From contig CABIWW010000019.1 in the NCBI GenBank assembly GCA_902362435.1, positions 1 through 38,429 on the forward strand: a stretch of DNA of 38,429 bases. The letters run 5' to 3'. The notes under the pieces are model-generated. The model saw nothing but the letters and a program-made list of their open reading frames with translations. It had not been told where the DNA came from and did not search any database. This document shows, piece by piece, positions 31,967-38,429 of this stretch. Numbering within the stretch: position 1 is the stretch's first letter; each line of letters starts with the position of its first letter. Made by a program: the position numbers and the translations under genes. The stretch is from Eubacteriaceae bacterium. GTDB taxonomy: Bacteria > Bacillota > Clostridia > Peptostreptococcales > Anaerovoracaceae.

Positions 31967-33625
31967 CTATTCCATCACGGCGCCCTTTGCAGATGACGCT
32001 ACATTTCTCATATATCGCGAGAGCCAGCCGCTTGTAACGTTTGGCGGCGGAGCCACGTAGTCCTTGCGCCTTGCATCGAACTCTTCGTCCGAAACACGCG
32101 CGCTGATCTTTGCATTAGGGATATCGATATCGATGATATCTCCCTCGCGCAGCAGTCCGATATTGCCGCCTGCAGCAGCCTCAGGGCAGACATGGCCGAT
32201 CGACGCGCCTCTGCTGGCGCCGCTGAAACGACCATCGGTGATAAGCGCTACAGTCTTGTCCAGCTTCATTCCGGCCAGAGCGCTGGTAGGGTTGAGCATT
32301 TCTCTCATTCCAGGGCCGCCCTTAGGGCCTTCGTATCTGATTACCACGACGTCACCATCCACGATCTTTCCTGCGTAGATAGCTGCGATCGCGTCTTCTT
32401 CACAGTCGAATACCCTCGCAGGACCACTGTGTGAAAGCATCTCAGGAGCAACGGCGCTTCTCTTTACGACACAGCCGTCCTGTGCGATATTTCCCCACAT
32501 GATAGCGATGCCGCCTGTCTCACTGTACGGCTTGTCGATAGGTCTGATGATATCGTAATTCTTGACGTATGCGCCCTTGATGTTCTCGCCGACAGTCTTG
32601 CCTGTAGCAGTTATCAGGCTTTCGTCGATGAGCCCTTTCTTGGTCAGCTCGCTGAAAACTGCAGGGAGTCCGCCTGCGTTGTTGAGGTCGTGCATGTGAG
32701 TGCCGCCTGCAGGTGCGAGGTGGCAGAGGTTAGGCACTTTTGCGCTGAATTCGTTGAAAATATCCAGGTTCAGCTCTACGCCGGCTTCGTTTGCGATAGC
32801 CAGCAGATGGAGCACGCTGTTTGACGAGCAGCCCAGTGCCATGTCGCATGCGAGTGCGTTTCTCAGTGATTTTTCATTGATGATATCGCGAGCCTTGATG
32901 TCTTTTTCGACGAGGTTCATGATCGCCATTCCGGCGTGTTTTGCCAGTCTGATCCTGCCGCTGTCGACTGCAGGGATCGTGCCGTTTCCCGGAAGTGCGA
33001 TGCCGACTGCTTCTGACAGGCAGTTCATGCTGTTCGCAGTGTACATGCCTGAGCATGATCCGCATCCCGGACATACGTGCTCTTCGAACTCGAGCAGTTC
33101 ATCGTCGTCTATCAGGTTTGCCTTTCTTGCTCCGACTGCTTCGAACATCTTGGAAAGGCTGGTTTCTTCGCCTTTTACCAGACCTGACATCATAGGTCCG
33201 CCGGAGCAGACTACTGCAGGTATGTTCAGTCTTACGGCAGCCATTATCATTCCGGGAACGATCTTGTCGCAGTTCGGAACGAGTACGAGACCGTCAAATG
33301 CGTGTGCCATTGCCATCGTTTCAACGCTGTCCGCGATCAGTTCACGGCTGGCGAGGCTGTATTTCATGCCGATGTGCCCCATCGCGATACCGTCGCATAC
33401 GCCGATCGCAGGAACTTCGATAGGAGTTCCGCCTGCCATTCTTACGCCGGCTTTTACGGCTTCAGCGACCTTGTCGAGATGCATGTGTCCCGGAACTATC
33501 TCGCTCTTTGCGGAAACGACACCGATCAGTGGACGTTCAAGCTCTTCCTTAGTATATCCCATGGCGTAGAAAAGGCTGCGCATAGGCGCTTTTTCAACAC
33601 CCTTTGTTACTTTGTCACTTCTCAT
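31967..33625 (-). CDS. ilvD: Dihydroxy-acid dehydratase
   Basis: The 552-residue protein matches IlvD, the iron-sulfur dehydratase giving the 2-oxoacid precursors of valine and isoleucine. Cluster cysteines are seen in [10 protein letters not shown] and [19 protein letters not shown]. The C-terminal half has [20 protein letters not shown], typical of the family. AAAGGAAAATG provides the ribosome-binding site. A small upstream frame ends in a TGA that overlaps the start codon (ATGA), which suggests coupled translation. It is the last gene of the ilv cluster, separated from ilvC by a GC-rich terminator, so its expression probably depends on the leader at 33626-33717. Confidence 0.96.
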   Translation of the reverse strand: MRSDKVTKGVEKAPMRSLFYAMGYTKEELERPLIGVVSAKSEIVPGHMHLDKVAEAVKAGVRMAGGTPIEVPAIGVCDGIAMGHIGMKYSLASRELIADSVETMAMAHAFDGLVLVPNCDKIVPGMIMAAVRLNIPAVVCSGGPMMSGLVKGEETSLSKMFEAVGARKANLIDDDELLEFEEHVCPGCGSCSGMYTANSMNCLSEAVGIALPGNGTIPAVDSGRIRLAKHAGMAIMNLVEKDIKARDIINEKSLRNALACDMALGCSSNSVLHLLAIANEAGVELNLDIFNEFSAKVPNLCHLAPAGGTHMHDLNNAGGLPAVFSELTKKGLIDESLITATGKTVGENIKGAYVKNYDIIRPIDKPYSETGGIAIMWGNIAQDGCVVKRSAVAPEMLSHSGPARVFDCEEDAIAAIYAGKIVDGDVVVIRYEGPKGGPGMREMLNPTSALAGMKLDKTVALITDGRFSGASRGASIGHVCPEAAAGGNIGLLREGDIIDIDIPNAKISARVSDEEFDARRKDYVAPPPNVTSGWLSRYMRNVASSAKGAVME

Positions 33626-33717
33626 TTTCCTTTTTTCCTTTCATGTATTTGTCGACTGCAAGTCGACATCAGGTTATACCCTTGTGGTGCTTCATATGCT
33701 ATTTCAAATAGAAAAAA
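33626..33717 (-). promoter_or_regulatory. ilvD leader with sORF-plus-hairpin element
   Basis: On the minus strand a 9-codon frame MKHHKGIT-stop (33695-33669) is followed by hairpin TGTCGAC-TTGCA-GTCGACA (33668-33650), then AAATACATGAAAGGA. The TGA of the first frame overlaps an ATG (TGATG) that opens a 15-codon frame [15 protein letters not shown]. That frame's TGA overlaps the ilvD start. The element matches the two copies ahead of the 29005-30249 amidohydrolase gene. Confidence 0.6.
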
Positions 33718-33739
33718 GCGGCGGCGGAAACGCCGCCGC
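33718..33739 (-). terminator. Terminator between ilvC and ilvD
   Basis: A perfect 9-bp stem of GCGGCGGCG and CGCCGCCGC around GAAA (read on the plus strand), followed on the minus strand by TTTTTTC. It lies upstream of the ilvD leader and may act as an attenuator between ilvC and ilvD. Confidence 0.75.
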
Positions 33740-33988
33740 CACTTTTGTTATTTCGTGCTTTGGTAAGAAATATGATGCGAAGTTATTGTTATTCTGCTGC
33801 TCCGCGCAAGCAATAGACCTGTTTTTTAAGCTTTATGGCAAAACTGCTTCTGTCTGGCCTTTGCAGGAAACCTCCGCAGGTGATTCCGCAGAATGCGTCT
33901 GCGGGAAGCACCGAGGACCAGTTTCCGGAGAAGGCAGACAGCTGATCAGCAGACTCTTTGCCGATCGGACTTGTAAAAACAGCACTGC
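33740..33988 (-). other. Spacer between ilvC and its terminator
   Basis: 250 bases with no supported gene. One minus-strand frame overlapping the ilvC stop is open for about 67 codons but has no start codon with a ribosome site. The region has CTGATCAG-type short palindromes near 33943-33950. Confidence 0.4.
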
Positions 33989-35093
<1,105 letters not shown>

Positions 35094-35146
35094 GCATTAA
35101 ACATCGCTGCCGGCTGTAAATACCGGACTTGTGGCACGCGTGCGCT

Positions 35147-35662
35147 TTACATATCCACACCTTCGTGCCAGCTTGCACCTCTGCCGATCCCTGTGATACC
35201 GGTACGGCATACTTCTGAGATTTCGTGGCAGCTCATCATGTCCATGAAAGCATCCAGCTTGTCGGATGTCCCTGTGAGCTCGATGATGAGGCTGTTCTTG
35301 GAAAGGTCTACGATCCTTCCTCTGTATATCTCAACGACTTCCTTGATTGCTGAACGTTCTTCCTTGTCGGCTTTGACCTTGAGGAGAAGCAGCTCTCTGT
35401 AGATGCTGTCGTTTGAGTCGAGTGTGAATATCTTCTTCACGACTTCGAGCTTTGCTGTCTGAGTGATTATCTGGTGCAGGCCCTGTTCTGTTCCGGTGAA
35501 GACCACGGTGATCCTGGAAAGTTTAGGGTCATTTGTCGCCGAAACGGTGAGGGAGTCGATGTTGAAGCCTCTGCGTCCGAAGAGACTGCTCACTCTGGTA
35601 AGTACGTTTGCCTGGTTGTCTACCAGGATGCTTATTACTTCTTTTCTTATCTGCTTGTCCAT
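35147..35662 (-). CDS. ilvN: Acetolactate synthase, small regulatory subunit
   Basis: The 171-residue regulatory subunit of acetohydroxyacid synthase. The N-terminal ACT domain opens ISILVDNQANVLTRVSSLFG and RRGFNIDSLTV; this is where valine feedback inhibition acts in relatives. The C-terminal domain runs from about residue 80 and ends ISEVCRTGITGIGRG. AGGAGG precedes the start, and only 10 bases separate it from ilvB, so the subunits are translated from one message. A gap of about 160 bases with the ilvC promoter follows. Confidence 0.95.
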   Translation of the reverse strand: MDKQIRKEVISILVDNQANVLTRVSSLFGRRGFNIDSLTVSATNDPKLSRITVVFTGTEQGLHQIITQTAKLEVVKKIFTLDSNDSIYRELLLLKVKADKEERSAIKEVVEIYRGRIVDLSKNSLIIELTGTSDKLDAFMDMMSCHEISEVCRTGITGIGRGASWHEGVDM

Positions 35663-35672
35663 TGTACGCCTC

Positions 35673-37334
35673 CTAACCTATGATCATGTCTTCAACAGTA
35701 CCGCCGCTCGGTATCATAGGGAGAACTCTTTCGTTTCTGGCTATCGTGCAGTCGATCCATACCGGACCTTTTTCCTGCAGCGCCTTCTTGAAGACTTCTT
35801 CGAATTCAGTCGGATTGGTAGCCGAGAAACCTTTTGCTCCGAATGCCTCTGCCAGCTTAGGGAAGTTTGTTTTTCTTTCCGGTGTGGTCGAAGCATATCT
35901 CTTGCCGTAGAAGGCTGTCTGCCACTGGTAAACCATGCCGAGTACGGAGTTGTTCATGATGACTGTTATAATAGGAAGCTCCTGACTTACGGCTGTGCAT
36001 GCCTCGTTGAGGTTCATGTGGAAAGAGCCGTCTCCGGTGAAGTGGATTATTCTCTTGTCAGGGCATCCGATCTGTGCTCCGATTGCTGCGCCGTATCCGA
36101 ATCCCATGGTGCCGAGGCCTCCGCTTGTGATGAAGCCTGCTGTGTTTCTCTGCTTCAGGTACTGTGCCGCCCACATCTGGTGCTGGCCTACATCTGTAAC
36201 GTAGAGGGTTTCTTTATCTGTAAGGTCGCATACCGAGTGAACGATCTCACTTGGATGGAGCTGTGCGTCCTGGCACTTAACATCGCCGCGCTTGTTCTTC
36301 CACTCTGTAGCCTGTGCGACCCATTCCTTGTGATCCTTTTTCTTGATAAGCGGGAGCAGTTTTGTAAGGAATTCTTTTACATCTGCTGTAACTCCCAGGT
36401 CGACGAGAACGTTCTTGTTGATCTCGCTCGTATCTATATCGATCTGCACCTTGCGCGCTTTCTTTGCGAATTTTTTAGGGTTGAGTGCTACTCTGTCGCT
36501 GAATCTTGCGCCCAGTGCGATGACGAGGTCTGCTCTGTCAACGGCCTTGTTTGCAGCGATGCTTCCATGCATTCCGATGAGACCGAGATTTCTCTTGTTC
36601 TCATATCCCAGTATGCCTGCTGCCATCAGTGTGAATGTGGCAGGGATGTCTGCGGTTTCGAGCAGCTGATTGAGCTCTTCGCCGGCATTTGATGCAGCTA
36701 CGCCGCCGCCGAAATATACGACCGGTTTTTCTGCTGCGTTTATCATTGCTGCGACTTCCTGCACCTCTTTATCTGTAAATGCAGGAAGAGGATTCAAAGG
36801 AAGCGGTTTTTCCGGTTTATAATCTGTTGTTGCAGCAGTTACGTCTTTTGTTATATCGATGAGAACCGGGCCTTTCCTTCCGCTGTTGGCGATCCTGAAA
36901 GCGTTTCTCAGTGCGTCAGCCAGATCTTCTATCCTGTTTACGAAGAAGGTGTGCTTTGTTATAGGCATTGCGACACCTGTGATGCATATTTCCTGGAAGG
37001 CGTCTCGGCCTATCAGGCTGTCAGGTACGTTTGCTGTTATGGCGATCATCGGGATGCTGTCCATAAAAGCAGTGGCGATTCCTGTCACCAGGTTTGTCGC
37101 TCCGGGACCGCTGGTGGCAAAGACGACGCCCGTTTTACCTGTTGCCCTGTAATATCCGTCAGCAGCATGAGCTGCACCCTGTTCGTGAGCCGTCAATATG
37201 TGCCTGATCTTGTCTCTGTATTCATACAATGCGTCGTACAGGTTGAGCGCAGCGCCTCCGGGATATCCGAATACTGTGTCAACTCCGTGCTCCAGTAAGA
37301 TCTCAGCAACCAGTTGTGATCCTGTTACTCTCAT
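35673..37334 (-). CDS. ilvB: Acetolactate synthase, large catalytic subunit
   Basis: The 553-residue TPP-dependent catalytic subunit condenses pyruvate with pyruvate or 2-oxobutyrate. Visible features: VFGYPGGAALNLYDAL, the catalytic Glu in LTAHEQGAAHAADGY, the FAD-associated central domain, and the TPP/Mg motif GDGSFHMNLNEACTA near residue 440. The start at 37334 (MRVTGSQL) has AAGGAGG 6 bases upstream; 13 further in-frame codons lie beyond the ribosome site and are not used. Transcription starts about 35 bases before the ATG, leaving no room for a T-box or long leader-peptide attenuator. Confidence 0.96.
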   Translation of the reverse strand: MRVTGSQLVAEILLEHGVDTVFGYPGGAALNLYDALYEYRDKIRHILTAHEQGAAHAADGYYRATGKTGVVFATSGPGATNLVTGIATAFMDSIPMIAITANVPDSLIGRDAFQEICITGVAMPITKHTFFVNRIEDLADALRNAFRIANSGRKGPVLIDITKDVTAATTDYKPEKPLPLNPLPAFTDKEVQEVAAMINAAEKPVVYFGGGVAASNAGEELNQLLETADIPATFTLMAAGILGYENKRNLGLIGMHGSIAANKAVDRADLVIALGARFSDRVALNPKKFAKKARKVQIDIDTSEINKNVLVDLGVTADVKEFLTKLLPLIKKKDHKEWVAQATEWKNKRGDVKCQDAQLHPSEIVHSVCDLTDKETLYVTDVGQHQMWAAQYLKQRNTAGFITSGGLGTMGFGYGAAIGAQIGCPDKRIIHFTGDGSFHMNLNEACTAVSQELPIITVIMNNSVLGMVYQWQTAFYGKRYASTTPERKTNFPKLAEAFGAKGFSATNPTEFEEVFKKALQEKGPVWIDCTIARNERVLPMIPSGGTVEDMIIG

Positions 37335-37375
37335 TTTTTCCTCCTTGGTAATCTTTTTTTCTTGTGCTACCACTC

Positions 37376-37403
37376 ATTATATATGGTTTCCGCAGAAAAT
37401 CAA
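37376..37403 (-). promoter_or_regulatory. ilvBN promoter
   Basis: TTGATT (37403-37398) and TATAAT (37381-37376) are 16 bases apart on the minus strand. The start site lies about 35 bases before ilvB. Confidence 0.75.
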
Positions 37404-37521
37404 CATGTTTTTTGCGAAATTTGTGCAAAAATACAAAGGAATTTCAAAAAAGTAGTTTTTAAATACAAAAAAGACGGAAAATTTGTATTTTGTCAGCCTT
37501 GAGATGTGAGGGCGGCATTCA

Positions 37522-37610
37522 ATGGAGGTGTAAAGGGCAGTGCCGAGTGCGAACGCGTGCATTTATGGAGATGCAAAGGGCAGTCGCGAGCGTGCAGCCG
37601 GGGAGGCTGC
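37522..37610. repeat. Imperfect 43-bp direct repeat and hairpin upstream of array C
   Basis: ATGGAGGTGTAAAGGGCAGT (from 37522) recurs as ATGGAGATGCAAAGGGCAGT (from 37565), and both continue with CGAG..GTGC. A GCAGCC-GGGGA-GGCTGC hairpin (37594-37610) follows. There is no supported gene between 37404 and 37984. Confidence 0.6.
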
Positions 37611-37694
37611 ATGGGTGCGGGCTTTTGGCAGCGGGGTGGCGATGAGTGTACGGGATGCCAGCGTGCATGTCTGAATGTCGGCAAGTGTTTCGGA

Positions 37695-37950
37695 TACCAA
37701 AACTGCAGCATAAAAGATGTGGCTTTGGTATTTTTCTTTGATTTTTATAAGAGATCCTGGACTGCTTTACCAAGAACTCATTTTCAGACGAGATATTTTG
37801 GTAAACTTTTTTGAAATATCGCAGTGTTTTCTAAGAAAAATTACCAAAAGGATTTGGATGATCGATGATTTTTGGTAACGAACCCATTTGAAATGGCAGA
37901 AAAACCGGCTTTTTTACTAAAAATACAATGATGGATTGCATTTTTTGGTA
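37695..37950. repeat. 256-bp four-hairpin array, copy C
   Basis: Left boxes at 37695, 37768, 37842 and 37915; right boxes at 37725, 37798, 37872 and 37945. Seven of eight match TACCAA or TTGGTA exactly. The eighth is TACTAA, which would still pair with TTGGTA in RNA through a U-G pair. Offsets are identical to copies A and B. The central 38-base linker (GAAATATCGCAGTGTTTTC) resembles that of copy B (GAAAATATCGCTGTTTTC). The right flank GGAGGCCGCGGG resembles copy B's GGAAGGCCGCTG. Confidence 0.88.
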
Positions 37951-37984
37951 TCGGAGGCCGCGGGATGCTTTGCCTGCAGATGAG

Positions 37985-38137
37985 ATGAATGGAAGCGAAA
38001 ACGGAAAACCGGATTCAGACTATACTTATTATATAGAAGTGGCTGCAAGGGTGAATCCGAAGCTGATGCAGCTGGCGCAGAAGGACAGCTGCAGAGCTTT
38101 TATACCTGAAAAACGAAAACCTGAAGTTAAATACTAA
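37985..38137 (+). CDS. Small hypothetical protein, doubtful
   Basis: A possible 50-residue protein (MNGSENGKPDSDYTYYIEVA...), basic at its end (IPEKRKPEVKY), lying 35 bases after array C. Its second half has codon use like the rest of the window, and a hairpin with a short T run follows at 38195. However, the start has no good ribosome-binding site. I recognise no family. It could be the remnant 3' end of a gene disrupted by the repeat or by the neighbouring IS element. Confidence 0.35.
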   Translation: MNGSENGKPDSDYTYYIEVAARVNPKLMQLAQKDSCRAFIPEKRKPEVKY

Positions 38138-38194
38138 AAGGTATCGCGATAGGGCGCGTATCTTGTGAAGAAGCCGGAAGTGTCCGGAGGTAAT

Positions 38195-38226
38195 AATAAA
38201 TCTGTATTCGGGAGCGGATTTATTTT
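38195..38226 (+). terminator. Possible terminator
   Basis: AATAAATC (38195-38202) pairs with GATTTATT (38217-38224), followed by TT. It would serve the small ORF at 37985-38137. Confidence 0.4.
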
Positions 38227-38261
38227 GCTCGCAAAGCTGGTTTTTTGTAGGATTACAATAC

Positions 38262-38429
38262 ATGTGTTACAACTAAATAAAGAAAAAGCGGAAACTTCAA
38301 TTCTGTGTTAAAGTTAAGTTACCACACAAAACCATACACTGGAGGTTTCCGCATGACAAGTATAACACAAGATATGAAGTACCGTCTATCCCTGATCAAA
38401 TATGCTGAAAAATACGGTGTTACAAAAGC
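38262..38429 (+). mobile_element. Left end of an insertion sequence with the start of a transposase gene
   Basis: From 38353 an ATG opens a frame of 25 visible codons (MTSITQDMKYRLSLIKYAEK, then YGVTK) that runs off the window. It matches the N-terminal helix-turn-helix of IS481/IS3-like DDE transposases common in clostridia. GGAGG (38341-38345) is its ribosome-binding site, and GCGGAAAC (near 38290) with GTTTCCGC (near 38346) form an inverted repeat around the leader. TGTGTTACAAC near 38262 and TGTGTTAAAG near 38303 are candidate termini; the true left end cannot be fixed without the right end. Confidence 0.7.

Noticed and set aside
33740..33988. A 67-codon minus-strand frame overlapping the end of ilvC, possibly a frameshift extension
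   Set aside because: The ilvC protein ends at its usual length and sequence (RKMMSWLKK). The extra frame has no start with a ribosome site and no family resemblance.
37335..37403. T-box or leader-peptide attenuator for ilvBN
   Set aside because: The -10 lies about 40 bases from the start codon, leaving no space for either structure.

Overview
The window looks like chromosome of an anaerobic, Gram-positive, amino-acid-fermenting member of the Clostridia. The evidence is [FeFe]-hydrogenase maturases, oxygen-sensitive 2-oxoacid:ferredoxin chemistry, a class B sortase, clostridial-type promoters and ribosome-binding sites, and heavy use of AGA/AGG and ATA codons. A relative of the Anaerovoracaceae (Clostridiales Family XIII) would fit, but that is inference. 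No rRNA, tRNA, CRISPR array or phage module was recognised.

Layout. (1) 1-3212: tail of an unknown gene, then hydG and hydF; HydF carries an unusual Ala/Ser/Gly-rich insertion. (2) 3296-5543: arylamine N-acetyltransferase (minus strand) divergent from rpmE, then an AT-richer zinc-ribbon membrane protein. (3) 6172-11659: paaK-iorA-iorB-paaK-ACT. This cluster can convert arylpyruvates from aromatic amino acids to arylacetyl-CoA with reduced ferredoxin, and then to arylacetate with ATP gain (or the reverse). (4) 11832-15961: sortase B, an AraC regulator, a LysR regulator and a MetE-C-like methyltransferase. (5) 16479-28453: a catabolic island of AraC regulators, two YtcJ-type amidohydrolases, two paralogous APC permeases, a DUF3237 protein, an AraC regulator with a GH39-like tail, and N-carbamoylputrescine amidase. 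It probably imports and hydrolyses small amides or N-substituted amino compounds. (6) 29005-31872: a third amidohydrolase (minus strand) divergent from an SPFH membrane protein plus a coiled-coil/ribbon-helix-helix protein. (7) 31967-37334: ilvB-ilvN-ilvC-ilvD on the minus strand, for branched-chain amino acid synthesis. (8) 37335-38429: repeats, a small ORF and the start of an IS transposase.

The most unusual feature is a repeated intergenic element found three times (5574-5829, 16080-16335, 37695-37950). Each copy is exactly 256 bp and holds four TACCAA-N24-TTGGTA inverted repeats at identical offsets (0, 30, 73, 103, 147, 177, 220, 250). The sequence between the boxes differs greatly from copy to copy. 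The geometry is therefore conserved while the sequence is not, as expected of a structured RNA/DNA or a phased protein-binding array. I do not recognise it as a described family.

A second unusual feature is a shared leader element upstream of ilvD (one copy) and of the 29005-30249 amidohydrolase (two copies). It has a 9-codon reading frame ending in Ile-Thr, followed by a covarying GTCG..CGAC hairpin just before the ribosome-binding site. Several further short palindrome families (GGAAATATC..GATATTTCC; CCGGCCATTGTGATGGC) recur between genes, so the non-coding part of this genome is unusually rich in structured repeats.
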